Source: Diphasiastrum complanatum
Taxonomy: Eukaryota > Streptophyta > Lycopodiopsida > Lycopodiales > Lycopodiaceae
NCBI GenBank assembly: GCA_029204225.1
Contig: CM055100.1
Location: 10,328,501-10,392,500, forward strand
Length of the DNA stretch: 64,000 nucleotides
Direction: 5' to 3'
In this document: piece after piece, positions 21,511 through 33,510 of the stretch
Layout: every line of letters starts with the position of its first letter
Numbering within the stretch: the stretch's first letter is position 1
Translations under genes and position numbers: made by a program
The notes under the pieces: generated by a model
Seen by the model: the letters and a program-made list of their open reading frames with translations, nothing else
Database searches by the model: none
Told to the model about the DNA's origin: nothing

Positions 21511-22020
21511 TCCTCGCGAATGGACTATTGTTTGATCAGCTAGTTTAATGGAAAAAGCCACAGGCTTAATCTTTGTAAGTCCCCATTTTGCACATAGTTT
21601 GGTTGAAATAAAATTAATTCCTCAATCTCCATCAATCACGTCTGTTTCTTCACCAAATTGTCTATGTTGTATTGGCAGGGTGATGTTTTTTGCTCACTTT
21701 CCCAGGCTGCTCCCACATTGAGTACTTCGTTTGATTCTTCAAACCCGACACAAAAAAGTGGCTTCTAACGGATTGGTGGTTCCATCTGAGTTAACTTCTC
21801 TGCTAATACTTCTTTTGCTTTTGGCACCAGCTTAAGAAATTCTCCCAATGTAATATCCATCTTACTACACATCATATTCATGATCATTTCCATTTGTGGT
21901 GCTTCTGGTTCTGTCATTTTGAAAGGTTCTTCATGATGATGCAACTATGTATTAACATCTGTTCTTGGTTCTCCTTGTGGCATAGAAGGAAAAGAAACGT
22001 CGACTACTACTTTAGTGGCT
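21511..22020 (-). pseudogene. Gypsy Gag/protease-like remnant, minus strand
   Basis: The minus strand reads MEMIMNMMCSKMDITLGEF, then LVPKAKEVLAEKLTQ, then a frame with FISTKLCAKWGLTKIKPVAF and IKLADQTIVHSRGMV. That order resembles the end of Gag and the retropepsin-like protease of plant gypsy elements, where A-D-x-x-x-x-x-x-x-G-x-V is a common ending. Stops interrupt it. It abuts a copia RT near 21510 without LTRs between, so this is a chimeric junction. Confidence 0.5.
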
Positions 22021-22330
22021 TCTAGGGCTTACATACACAGAGAGACACCTCTCTTTCTCTCTCGCACACTACTCTACATGTAAGAGCTATTGTTCTCATT
22101 CACCACGATCAATATATTCTCTTGTCACTCTCTCTCTCTCATTCCGCAATATGGTATCAGAGCCAGTGGGGGTTCCTTTGCCTGTGCTTGCTTGAGTGGG
22201 GGGTGTTGCGGAATGTTTAGTTGCAAGCCACGCACATGAAAGTGTCGTGGGATTGAGCACCCAGTGAAGGCCTTGAGAATTCTCAATATCCCATACGTAA
22301 CTGCTTGTCCCATATATAAGTCGGGGCTTC
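22021..22330 (+). mobile_element. TRIM-like mini LTR element (52-bp interior), truncated
   Basis: An LTR end ATTCCGCAATA (to 22151) is followed directly by a PBS, TGGTATCAGAGCCAGTGG (22152-22169). After only 52 bp comes a G-rich polypurine stretch, GAGTGGGGGG (22194-22203), directly followed by TGTTGCGGAAT. The two LTR tips are inverted complements of each other over 11 bp with one mismatch. The right LTR carries a TATA box (CATATATAAG near 22311). Both outer LTR parts seem truncated, so no target duplication can be read. Confidence 0.5.
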
Positions 22331-23428
<1,098 letters not shown>

Positions 23429-23602
23429 ATGGATGCTGACTCTGAATATGAACATCAATCTAACTATGATTTTGAAGATCAGTATTATGATCATAGCAAT
23501 AGCGAATCCAATCAGTGCGACGAATCCAATCAGTGCGAACATGTGTCATATGGAGATTATCTGGAACATAATGAAAAATATATTCTTCCTTCGAAGATGT
23601 AA
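23429..23602 (+). CDS. Short acidic ORF (57 aa), probably truncated
   Basis: ATG at 23429 opens a very acidic, Tyr-, Asp-, Glu- and Asn-rich frame (DSEYEHQSNYDFEDQYYDHS) with a small internal duplication of ESNQC/DESNQC. It ends at TAA 23600-23602, where it overlaps the end of a minus-strand copia gag fragment. I do not recognise the family. Acidic N-termini like this occur in some gypsy Gag proteins and in host genes. The copia junction probably cut off the rest of the protein. Confidence 0.3.
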   Translation: MDADSEYEHQSNYDFEDQYYDHSNSESNQCDESNQCEHVSYGDYLEHNEKYILPSKM

Positions 23603-23911
23603 CTTGGTAGTTACGTCTCTCACATCATATAGTGAGCTCAAGATGTCCCAAACTTCTTTCGAAGTTTTGGCTTCAACTATGTGGCCAATCTGAGTATCTT
23701 ATATATTGAGGATAATAAGCATGAAATCTTTACCATCCTTCGATTTCCATTTTGAGTCGACTGTGTTGTCTTCAGGCTTCACTTTGATACCTGTAACAAC
23801 ATCCCACAACTTGTTGGCAATTAGCAAGGTCTTCATCTTAAATTTTCATAAATGATAATTGGATCCATTCAGCTTGTCTACGATAAGACCGGCTTTACTT
23901 TGAGAATCCAT
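23588..23911 (-). pseudogene. Copia gag N-terminus, minus strand
   Basis: The minus strand starts MDSQSKAGLIVDKLNGSNYH at 23911 and continues with KFKMKTLLIANKLWDVVTGI and DILSSLYDVRDVTTKLHLRR, ending abruptly at 23588. One in-frame stop replaces the Trp of the usual YHLWKFKM. The family is the same as the plus-strand copia at 35771 (MDSQKKASPIMDKLDGANYH). Its PBS and 5' LTR lie directly to the right, as expected. Confidence 0.8.
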
Positions 23912-24056
23912 CTGGAACTTTAGATTGTCGATAATTCGATTGTCGTTAAGAAAAAGATACAATGTTGTAGAAATCAATTCTATGATACCAAAACAAATTG
24001 ATTCGAACTGAAGAATAATTTGATATTGCGAAAGATATCAAGTATACGAGTTTTCA

Positions 24057-24067
24057 CTCTGATACCA
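24057..24067 (-). promoter_or_regulatory. Primer-binding site, minus strand
   Basis: The plus strand reads CTCTGATACCA, i.e. minus TGGTATCAGAG, directly abutting the LTR start at 24068. Confidence 0.85.
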
Positions 24068-24588
24068 TGTTGGAAAGAGATATGTGAAAGATAGGTCAAA
24101 TAAGATTCAAATAAAAAGAATTCGAACAACAAAAAAAAAACTTATCATGCGCAGCGGAATAGACTATCTTCTTCTTTCTTCATGCATAACTACGCCTATC
24201 AATTTTAAACAAAACAATAGTGATAGCAATCACGTTTGATCTTATAGTAACTAACTTTGAAATCATTAGTCCTATAGTGATTACGTAGCCAAACAATAAT
24301 GCATTGAATTATCAGACAAATAATTAGTCGCGAAGAACTACAGAAATGCATACATTCTGAGACGAACTTGAATGCAATAAAAGATAGTATTGATTCAGTA
24401 TGAAAGCGAAACAGAAGTAAATGAGTACAATAAGTTGCGGATCGAAGCCGCGTACTCTAAGCTATTTCTAAACGACTAAAATGAAAGTCTAAATTAAGCA
24501 CAATGCTGATAAGCAGTAAGCGCAATAGCAATCTCTAAACAACTCTAAGAAGTGAGCTAGAATGCTCAGGAGTATTCAAGCTCATAGG

Positions 24589-24685
<97 letters not shown>

Positions 24686-25098
24686 AACTATTCAATACTT
24701 GCTGATCTATTGATCGCATTTCAATGCTTCTTAAAATTGTATGCATATGAACAGCTGTATATACTAAGCAAAATGCGGGAACGTCCAATAGTAGGACAAC
24801 TAATTAGGTCATCAAATGGATAGTGAGCTGGCATCCATCCAAAGTGAGCTGGCATCCGTCCAAGTGAATCTTTTCAAAAATTCTGTGGCTTCAATTAAGG
24901 CGAACAATAAACTATCTTTGCCTCAACAAAATATTTATTGAACTATGCTCGAACATTTATAAGTCGAATCCACCTGTGAGTGATTCCCGAGTAGTTATGC
25001 AGACTGTGTAGAAACATGAAGAAAACTGCAGGTCTGGATAATGAGTTGGATGAAGATTAAAATGTCGATTAGTCGATTAGTAGGAGAATAATCTAACA
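24068..25098 (-). repeat. 5' LTR of a minus-strand copia (about 1.03 kb)
   Basis: Begins TGTTGGAAAGAG and ends AATCTAACA, so the tips are TG...CA with short inverted repeats. It includes a 92-bp GA microsatellite. Internal pieces (GATTACGTAGCCAA near 24280) match LTRs at 35430 and 38390, linking it to that copia family. The coding part on its left is cut after gag. Confidence 0.7.
24592..24683 (+). repeat. (GA)n microsatellite inside the LTR
   Basis: 92 bp of GA repeats within the LTR 24068-25098. Confidence 0.97.
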
Positions 25099-25131
25099 CT
25101 TCTACCATTCAGGTGTGTCATTTTCTTCCCG

Positions 25132-27135
25132 GGTGCTTCCCCACAAAACCAACTCAATGCCTTTTTTCTATGGCTACACAAACCTGCTAGGGATATTGTC
25201 AAAGCTCATACTACCTTCCTTTATATACGCCAGTACATGATTGAAGCATCCATTGAACTTGCCGCAAATTCCTATGCTAAACTCCTTGCTCATCTTGGTG
25301 ATGCCGAGAATATTAGAGAATTGAATGCCTGCTTAAAAGACCTAGCTTCTCTACTTTGCAAGGAAAATTCTCCCAAAACACTAGTAAATGTACAGGCACT
25401 TTCAATCTCAACAACCCTAGTTCTATCCTCTCTGGCCAAGGTAAAAACAAGAAATTTTACTGGATATAAGAAAAAAGAAGGACAAGGAAGTGGTACAAAG
25501 AGCGATTTGCCAATCAAGAAGCTGAATTTCTATCGGGATTAATATGTTTGCAGGACAAGATGGTTTTGGAAAGAAGGGAGGTAATAAAAAATACATTGGA
25601 TCGTTTGCAGCTCATTACGCATGAAACAAAGGCAATAGAATGTTTGAGACCGTTCATGTGAAGAAGTTCTACAATTATTCGGCTTTATACATGAGCCCTT
25701 TGATGATATAGTGTTTGGTTGGTCATATATGTCGAATGTCAAAATGGAATGGTATTATCCTTATGAAGTTTTCTGCTATTTTCAAATTGAAAATATTCAA
25801 GTTTGTTTAAGCTCTACTTTTAAACATTTTAAAGGCTTTGTTTCAAATAAGTTCGGTCATGTTGTAACTACAGATTGCAGCTTTATTAGTAGTAAGGTCC
25901 CTAAACATTCATTGGAAAAAGGACTCAATCATATAGTACTGCAACATACTAATATTCAAAGTATTGCTACTGAATTACATGATGGATGGTTCAAACTCAT
26001 GAAACTCTTACCTATGTACCCAGACACAAATATAGATATGCATGCTGAATTTTGTAGGAAAAGTGTCTTAGATTTTTCAAAGAACAAGAAATGGATTCAA
26101 GGGAACACTATCTCATTACATAAAAAAGAAGCTGCCAACGATGAATGCAAATGGATTACCAAGCATTTATATGTCAATGGAATTGATAAAGCACAACATA
26201 ACCCTTGTTTTATTTGCATATATCCCATACGTAAACTTGCTACAGAAAGACTTGATAGCTCGGATTTTATTCCTTTCCCTGATCCTACAAATAATTTCGT
26301 CTCAAATTCTTTGGATTACATTGACACCTCTATGAGTGAGTTACTACCCGATGATTTCATACATTCAAAAGTATTACCTTACCTACTTTGCACCTATAAG
26401 GCACATAAGGAAGCATTTTGATGGATCACAAATGCACATGATTGTTGTTTTTCTATACTTGCAAAATTCCTAACAGGTGCTCTTGGTACGTTGTATCCTT
26501 TCATTACGAAAGATGCAGGCCTGAAGGTAAAAACATACAAGAGTGTCCTAAATGGGGATACATTTGTACTTTGGCAATGTGACTCATCAGTTGACTTCTA
26601 TCTAAATTTATCCAAGCATATATATACGATGAAGGCAACCAAATGCTATGAAAATATTCCTTTGGAAGGTACTGACGATCTGAAACCCACTATGAAAAAA
26701 CTGATTTGCTTGGCATTCAAAGTTGCCAAAGTCAAAACACTTAAATATAGACGTTTATCTGGGTCCAATGCTTTTAAATGGGCATCCGAAAAAGCAATTT
26801 TGGATGAATGGAATGATATTGACAAGGATACTTTGTGTAAATGGAACTCCTACTTGATAGATAATTGTATTGTAAGACTAAGGGATCACACCTGGCGGCA
26901 AATCCAAGGAATGCCGATGGGATTCTCATGCTCACCATTGTGGTGCAACTGGTACCTGTCATTCTTCAAGATGCAGTTTATCAAAAGACTTGCAAAACTT
27001 GGGCATATTGAATATATGGATAACTTCAAATATTCGTTCAGATATATAGATGACATCTGCTTTATCAATAATCATATGGTGGAATGCTTTTTGGATAAAA
27101 CCCACAAGAAACCTCTCAATGACCTTAATCACTAG
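25132..27135 (+). pseudogene. Penelope-like reverse transcriptase ORF, one in-frame stop
   Basis: A plus-strand frame from about 25132 carries a helical N-terminal part (KAHTTFLYIRQYMIEASIEL) up to 25542. After a frame change the main frame runs 25711-27135 with a single TGA at 26419-26421, where CGA (Arg) would fit. The N-terminal half has LEKGLNHIVL, AQHNPCFICIYPIRKLATER and LLCTYKAHKEAF. These resemble the regions before RT motif 1 in Penelope-like elements, where a K-x-H-K box is typical. The RT core has ATKCYENIPLEG, then QGMPMGFSCSPLWCNWYL, then the catalytic box FRYIDDICFINN. It lacks LTRs and the copia and gypsy motifs. No GIY-YIG endonuclease is visible. The frame ends early at 27135, so the thumb is probably lost. 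Group II-like or other RTs are less likely. Confidence 0.6.
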
Positions 27136-27339
27136 TGGAAGACCAATTTTCTCAAGAATCTTTGAATTTGATGTTCAATGTTTGTCCTAATTCGTACAAT
27201 TTTGATTGTAATGGTTGTGTCGCTTGCTTCTAAAATTTGCCTTGCAAAAAATTAGTAGAAAGATTCAAATTGGAGTTTTTGCACAAAAGAAGGCCCCCAT
27301 CAAGGGGCCTTCTCCACTGGGAGGGGCTCACCTCGAAAG
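27136..27339. other. Sequence after the RT ORF, unassigned
   Basis: AT-rich, with no coding motifs after the RT stop. It includes a palindrome-like stretch of AGGCCCC...GGGGCC near 27292-27308. Confidence 0.4.
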
Positions 27340-27590
27340 GTGCCTTCCTTGGTGTCAAGCATCGCTCAAAAAATGCTAACGATAAAAGAAATGGGCCCCT
27401 CACAATTGAAAAGGTCCAAGGAAGGTGGCCTTCCATAATGGGTAATGGGAGCCTTCCCTAGTGTAAAGCATCACTAAAATATGCTAAAAATAAAAATTGT
27501 GCCAACCTAAGGTGACTTGCTAAAGAAGGGGCCTTCCTCAATTTAAAACATAGCTCAAATATTGGAAATAAAGAACTTGCCTATTTATTG
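27340..27590 (+). repeat. Degenerate tandem repeat, about three copies
   Basis: The string CCTTCCT-x-x-x-TGT-x-AAGCATCGCTC-x-AAA recurs in weakened form at about 27343, 27451 and 27532. Each copy is followed by ATGCTAAAAATAAA-like sequence. The unit is about 80-108 bp. Confidence 0.5.
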
Positions 27591-28186
27591 TAAGGTTGAG
27601 AATTCTCACACTTTTTTTTTCATACTAGATGCATGTTACACAACCGTGAGGTACATTTTTCTCTGTTTATTATAGTAGACACACCTTAAAACTTTGTATG
27701 GTGTATTTGATCAATTCTATTTTAGCAAGTTTGATTATGCCATTAAGCATTGCTACAAATACAAATGAATGTTTTGAGAAAAGCTTTATGAGATATGAAA
27801 CCAATCTAATTACTTCAATTTGAAGAGTGAATAACTCAATTGTCTTTTCATGACATTGTGACTAAGTAATATTTCATGAAAACTTTTAGTGTTCACTTAC
27901 ATGCAATTTTCAACTTGCCTATCAAAATGACATTTTTGATGAGATTTTGCCTATCATGTTTTAAATTTAGAAAAGTTTGGGCTTTGACAAGTGTGAGACC
28001 TCAACGTGTCCTTGAGTACATGAAAGTCTACAACCTAACCTTTGTCTCTTGAAAGCGCCCTTATCAAACAATCCAAAGTTCAAAGACTATTCCTAGGTTA
28101 TCATTACGTATTTTCTTCATTGTGAGTATCAAACTTATACGGACCTTACCCATTCAATGTATACCTTATCTCTCTCTCTGTCTTGC
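27591..28186. other. Upstream region of the secreted-protein candidate
   Basis: 600 bp with no coding frame. As the next feature is a TATA box, this is the likely promoter region; no specific sites are claimed. Confidence 0.4.
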
Positions 28187-28193
28187 TATAAAT
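28187..28193 (+). promoter_or_regulatory. TATA box of the secreted-protein candidate
   Basis: TATAAAT in the context GCTATAAATTTCC. A start site 25-35 bp downstream would fall at the edge of the long CT tract, making that tract the 5' leader of the transcript. Confidence 0.55.
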
Positions 28194-28210
28194 TTCCACC
28201 ATCGTGCACT

Positions 28211-28639
<429 letters not shown>

Positions 28640-28662
28640 CCCTTGAGTTGTGGCACTCAACA

Positions 28663-28884
28663 ATGTCTCAAAGCACCAAGATGTGTGTTGTTGTAATGTT
28701 ATTTGCTATGCTAGTTGGAGTTGTATTATGCAATGCAACTTCAAAAACCAACCATGAAGGTGTTATCAAACCAGAGCATACACATCATATGGTGTTTGAT
28801 GTAGCTTCTAAATTGTTTGAAAATCGCAAAGTTCTTCTAACTTCTCACACTATCAATAAGAAAAAAGCAAAAGGCCCAATGTTT
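28663..28884 (+). CDS. Candidate small secreted protein, exon 1
   Basis: ATG at 28663 starts a 74-codon exon. Residues 1-26 look like a signal peptide: a short basic start, the hydrophobic core MCVVVMLFAMLVGVVLC, and a likely cut before or after NATS. Then comes a polar stretch with a His cluster (KPEHTHH) and a basic end (INKKKAKGPM). The exon ends at TTT followed by GTAAGT (28885-28890), an ideal splice donor, in phase 0. A TATA box lies upstream, with a CT leader between. Exon 2 is likely at 29137-29226, giving about 103 residues. I recognise no family; the layout is that of plant secreted peptides or their precursors. An alternative donor at 28881 would end the protein almost at once. Confidence 0.55.
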
Positions 28885-29063
<179 letters not shown>

Positions 29064-29136
29064 CAAGGATCTATTTAACCTCTTCTTAAAAGCATGACCT
29101 TTGTAATATGTTGATTCGCTTTTGGTTTTTTTGCAG

Positions 29137-29226
29137 GTTTTGAAGATTGTCTTCAAGGTGTGGATTGTTGTTAGCAACTACTCCCATCCTCTCATACTCA
29201 CAACAACAAAAATGGTTAAGTTATGA
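29137..29226 (+). CDS. Candidate small secreted protein, exon 2
   Basis: A pyrimidine-rich stretch ending TTTTTTTGCAG (29136) is a strong splice acceptor. In phase 0 the exon reads V-L-K-I-V-F-K-V-W, continues to SNYSHPLILTTTKMVKL and stops at TGA 29224-29226. Other AGs just downstream keep the same frame. In a different frame the same exon would read FEDCLQGVDCC before a stop, which looks more like the end of a Cys-bearing peptide. A one-base sequencing or splice difference would matter. AATAAA lies 208 bp further on. Confidence 0.4.
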   Translation, partial: VLKIVFKVWIVVSNYSHPLILTTTKMVKL

Positions 29227-29434
29227 ATTTCTCAACATTACAGAGTAGTAGCACCTTATTGGCTCAAGCTTCAACAACTTCTTCACTGGGTTGTTAATGT
29301 GGTTGTGAGATATGTAGGTTTTGTTCTATGTTTTCATTATAGGAGTGCAAATAATTAGTAATAATGATTTGTGATCACTTTTAAGATAGTGAGTTAGTGA
29401 GTCAAACTTTTGTTTTTAAAACTTGCTCCACTTG

Positions 29435-29440
29435 AATAAA
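29435..29440 (+). terminator. Possible polyadenylation signal
   Basis: AATAAA in CTTGAATAAAGTTTATGTG, about 210 bp after the exon 2 stop, followed by a TTTTG-rich stretch. It fits the 3' end of the secreted-protein candidate. Confidence 0.4.
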
Positions 29441-29624
29441 GTTTATGTGTTTTGAAGTTCATTTTTAAACCCTTGCAAAACTTGTGTGCTTTGAAATTCT
29501 AGTGCTAGTTTTGAACTACCATGTCTATTAGCATGTTTGATTACTATGAATGATCATTGCTTGCCATGACATTAGCAACATTGATTTAATTTAAGTATTC
29601 TTTCATGTGCGTTTGTGCATTAAT

Positions 29625-30363
29625 ATTGAATTTACTGAATTTTGGACCTTAATTGGATCTACAATTGATCCACAAGAGGTGTTGGGTGCTAATTAGATAG
29701 ATCAATCACAAATCTAATGTCTAGATCAAAAATTGCATCTAACTAGCAACAACAACTTGACAAATGATCAAAACAACACAAAAGTGGCCTCAGACATGTG
29801 AAACTCTATCACTGTATGGACAATGAGTAGGGATTGAATATCAGTACCTATTGATAGCATTCAATGCAAGAAATCACAACACAAATAGTGAAAATAACAA
29901 GGTTTTGTCTCAAAATCAATATCTCTGATGATCTATGTATATCAAGTACATTTTAACCTGGTATGTTGACTCATCAAGTCTGGCACATGTGAGAAATTCC
30001 ACATCATCTAGATCCACCTCTTTGACTCCTAACTTGGTGCCATTGCCTCACCATGATTTTGCTTGATTTGAGGTGATTTTCCTAACTTATAGGGACTTAC
30101 AATATTAACTCCTATGCTAAGCTACTGATCTTTCCACACATGGGTCCAGCCCCTCACACGTGGGAACCATGTCTCATTCACATGGGAATGCCTAACCAAT
30201 TGTCAATGAAATGATGCCAAGTGGCAATTTTCTACTTGACTAGCTTTCTACAAGTTCACACTTGAGTCAATCAAGATAAATTCAATTTAACTAAATCTAG
30301 ATGCATTTATGACAACCATCCACACATGGGAACAAGCTCCACATGTGTGGGATCTATTCAACA
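29625..30363 (-). repeat. 3' LTR of a minus-strand copia
   Basis: Right edge ATTCAACA at 30363, directly followed by CTCCTC, the complement of a polypurine tract. The left edge, near 29625, is approximate. It carries paired motifs CACACATGGG/CACACGTGGG near 30136-30165 and CACACATGGG/CACATGTGTG at 30331-30350. Same LTR family as 13256. Confidence 0.7.
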
Positions 30364-31476
30364 CTCCTCAAATTCTAGCTTGGCAAATCTAGTGTACATC
30401 TATCTACAACACCAAGTGCATATCTTAACTTCATAAATGAATCCTTTGGCAATGGTTTAGTAAAGATATTAGCAACACATTCAGATGATGACACATGAAG
30501 AAGCTTGATCTCCTTAGCTTGCACCTGCTCCCTTACAAAATGATGTGCAATCTCGATGTGGTTGGTTCAAGCATGGAAGATAGGATTGGTGGCAAGTTGT
30601 TGTGATTCTTGATTATCACAATATATGTAAGAATCTCCTCTATCTTGATCACATGAAGCGCCTCCAAAATTCTTTTGGGTGGTTGATGTCAATGCTTTAT
30701 ACTTAGCTTCACAAGAGGATAGAGAGGTGGTATCTTGCTTTTTTGAAAGCCAAGATATAACTCCTCCACATAGGAATGTAGCAAAGGAACTTATGGATTT
30801 TCTATCCATCTTATCACCTGCAAAATCCGAGTCCAAGTATGCTCTCAAGTACAAATTAGTCCCTTGATAGACAATGCTCCAAACTTTTCTAAGATGGAAG
30901 TAGCATACTTTGATTCAACGAATGAAGTAAAACCATTGCTTCTAGAGACTTCTATACCAAGTATTAACTTAAGAAGTTCTAGATCTACCATCTTGATTTC
31001 ATTGGACAAAGCTAACTTGAGATCTCTTATGCCATCAAGATCATTTCCTGTGAGAGTAATATCATCAACATACAAAACCAAAATAGTGATCTTGCCATCA
31101 TTACATTTGACATACAATGAAGGCTCATAATAGCTTATCACAAAACCAATAGAATAAAGGTAGTTGTGCAACCTAGAGTACCAAGCTCTAGGTGCTTGCT
31201 TGAGTCCATAAAGACTGTTCTTCAAGTAGAAAACTTTGTCTTCATATCCTTCCTTGATGAAGCCCTTGGGTTGCAACATGTAGATCTCTTCTTACAAGAA
31301 TCCATTTAGGAAAGCAGTAGTCACATCAAGTTGGAAAAGCTCCCATTTGAAGTAGCAAGACAAATGATCATCCTTATAGTGACAAGCTTAGCAACATGAG
31401 CAAAAGTTTCAACATAATTTATGCCTTTAGTTTACAAAAAACCTTATGCAACAAGTCTTGCTTTGTACTTATTAAG
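30364..31476 (-). pseudogene. Copia RT/RNase H, minus strand, interrupted
   Basis: On the minus strand, RT runs from near 31470 (NKYKARLVA) through GFIKEGYEDKVFYLKNSLYG, LKQAPRAWYSRL and LYVDDITLTGNDLDG (catalytic YVDD intact) to KYATSILEKFG near 30870. About 60 residues of the connection region are then deleted. RNase H follows (LDSDFAGDKMDRKSISSFA, SWLSKKQDTTSLSSCEAKYK, CDNQESQQLATNPIFHA). The C-terminal end lies in 30420-30560 (LHVSSSECVANI-like). At 31476 the reading is cut by the LTR of another minus-strand copia, preceded by TTAAG. Confidence 0.82.
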
Positions 31477-32103
31477 TGTGAAAGATCTTAGATCAATGAT
31501 GATCCAATAAACAAAATAAGCTACTCTACCAATCTCACCAATGTAGGAAAATAAGCATCTACACACAAAATGAGATGTAAACTCTAATAGAACTTGATCA
31601 AACATGAATCAAAAGATAATGTACTATTTTTGTCCGTAAAAAATCAGCAAGCTACTGTATTTCACACATGTGGATCCAAAAATAACAAATATAGATCATT
31701 CTACACATAGAATTGCATGCAATCACAAGTATAGTGCACCAGTGGAAAGTAGAACCCAAGAGCACCATGTATAAGCATGAAATGAGATAGAGAAGAGAGA
31801 AGATATGTCTCTCCATGAGTTACATCCTTTTATAACAGTTCCAAACCCTATTTGGCCACTTGGCTTTCCCACCAAAATGCAACCTCACTATTTTGGGTCT
31901 AGATTCAAAGTACCCAACATTCAAATTTGAATCTACTCAAACTCGACTTCTAACTTTCCCACACTTTCAAAAAGTGTTTATTCAAATGAAATTTAGATTA
32001 ATGAACTTTGAAAAGTCAAACTCTAAGTCTAAAACAAAGTTGACCTCAGTTTGTCAAATATGGAGATGTAGCAAATACGATCAAACTAGTTGAATCTTTC
32101 ACA
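31477..32103 (-). repeat. 3' LTR of a second minus-strand copia, nested
   Basis: 627 bp, TGTGAAAGATC to CTTTCACA. The right edge abuts CTCCCTCTTCAAC, the complement of the polypurine tract GAAGAGGGAG also used by the 13672 copia. It is clearly homologous to the LTR at 60015-60664. It was inserted in the RT of the neighbouring minus-strand copia. Confidence 0.85.
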
Positions 32104-32300
32104 CTCCCTCTTCAACTAGTCTTAGCATGGACTTTGATAACACTCCAAGTGATGTCCTATGCTTTAACAACAAGGCCTTTCCCAATGATTTGGTGAAGAT
32201 ATTAGCTACACATTCTCTTGAGGACACATGTTGAAGCTCCACCTCCTTTGTAATGACTTGCTCCCTCACAAAATGCTATTGCACCTCAATATGCCATGAA
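32104..32300 (-). pseudogene. Copia RNase H C-terminus, minus strand
   Basis: The minus strand reads HFVREQVITKEVELQHVSS, then R-E-C-V-A-N-I-F-T-K-S-L-G-K-G. It is the counterpart of HFVRDQVIAKEVEIQHVSS and CVADIFTKPLGKD at the end of the intact copia. It is cut off near 32300, so only the 3' end of this element remains. Confidence 0.8.
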
Positions 32301-33379
32301 GAATCACATAGAATGTAAATGAGATGATTGTTGATCAGAAACTGAGGAGCTGTAGACGTCCGTGTTTTGATCACAGTGAATATACAAGTGCGATTAAAAA
32401 CAATGAAAGTGTATTCAATCACAACAAGCATTCATCTACGTTGTACACAGATAAAAACGTGTTGCTGCTATATCACACTGAAGCACAATACAAATGGCAA
32501 TTACAACCAAAATTGACGGCGTAATTGGAAGGCTCAAATAATGCGTCTCATGGACGAAGCAACCAATAATCTGTGCTTGGATGATCTATTTATAAATTTC
32601 ATTCGTGTATTAATTACATTGAATGCTTGTCACCCAATTAGGAAAGCCATTGTACTTGGAAGTATATGGCTTTTGTGACAACTATACATAGTATATGGTC
32701 AATGAATCATTATCGTTGACGCGGACGAGGACGTCGCAAAAATCTCTCACTTCGTAAATTATGGGAAGTGGCTGGGAACGTTCCTCATTCATTGGAGACG
32801 ACCTTCGGGATTTCTCTCTCTCTTCGTCCTCTCTCTTCGCATTTTTCGCAAAAAGCCGAAGGCGCCCTTAAAGATAGTTAAACTTTTGAACTATGCAAGT
32901 GTCGCATTTCGGGGAAATGTGAAAAAGTCGAAGTTGTTGAAAACATAGTGTATTTCTGCAGTCTGTCGAAAAAGTAGTGTATTTCTGCAGACTTGTTCTA
33001 AATGTTAATTTCATGGAAGTTGTTGAAGATGGCCAAGTCTTCAATGACTTCAAGTTATTGAGCTTAACATCTGAACTTGAAATTATGATAGGATTGGTTA
33101 CCCTTTGCTGGAGATCAGCCGAAAGCCCGTTGTAGACATTCTTCAAATAAATTGGTTGTCTAAGTTTGTGATTCCTGTAGGCTCAAATACAAGGAAGAGA
33201 GAAGCGATTACAAGTTGATGATTGTTTAATTTATATTGCCCTTATTGCTTCCTTAAGTTTGATGATGTTCCAAGTGTGAATGAAACTGTAGCAACAAAAG
33301 AGTGATTTGATGCAATGAAAAGTGAGTATATGATGCATTGTTTGAGATACTTGTAAAATTATTGAACCTCCATTAAAGA
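32301..33379. other. Unassigned sequence
   Basis: About 1.1 kb with no supported gene. A 66-aa frame at 32324 and a 92-aa minus frame at 32868 have no motifs I know. The middle (32720-32870) is more GC-rich, with GACGCGGACGAGGACGTCG and a CTCTCTCTCTTCG stretch, and may be an old LTR or promoter. Confidence 0.4.
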
Positions 33380-33510
33380 TACAAAATGTTACTGTTTGCA
33401 AATGGGTCTTTAAGATCAAGCTTAATCAAGATGGTAGTGTGAACAATTATAAAACAAGACTAGTTGCCAAGGGATATGCTCAATTCAATGGGATTGACTA
33501 TGATGAAACA
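33380..33510 (+). pseudogene. Copia RT fragment
   Basis: The plus strand reads [20 protein letters not shown] and [18 protein letters not shown], the start of copia RT (compare GCKWIFKIKTNQDGSINKYK). Only about 45 codons remain and there is no LTR beside it. Confidence 0.8.

Noticed and set aside
29138-29174. FEDCLQGVDCC reading of exon 2 as the true C-terminus
   Set aside because: No acceptor in the sequence gives the needed phase with donor 28885; kept only as an alternative if there is a sequence error.
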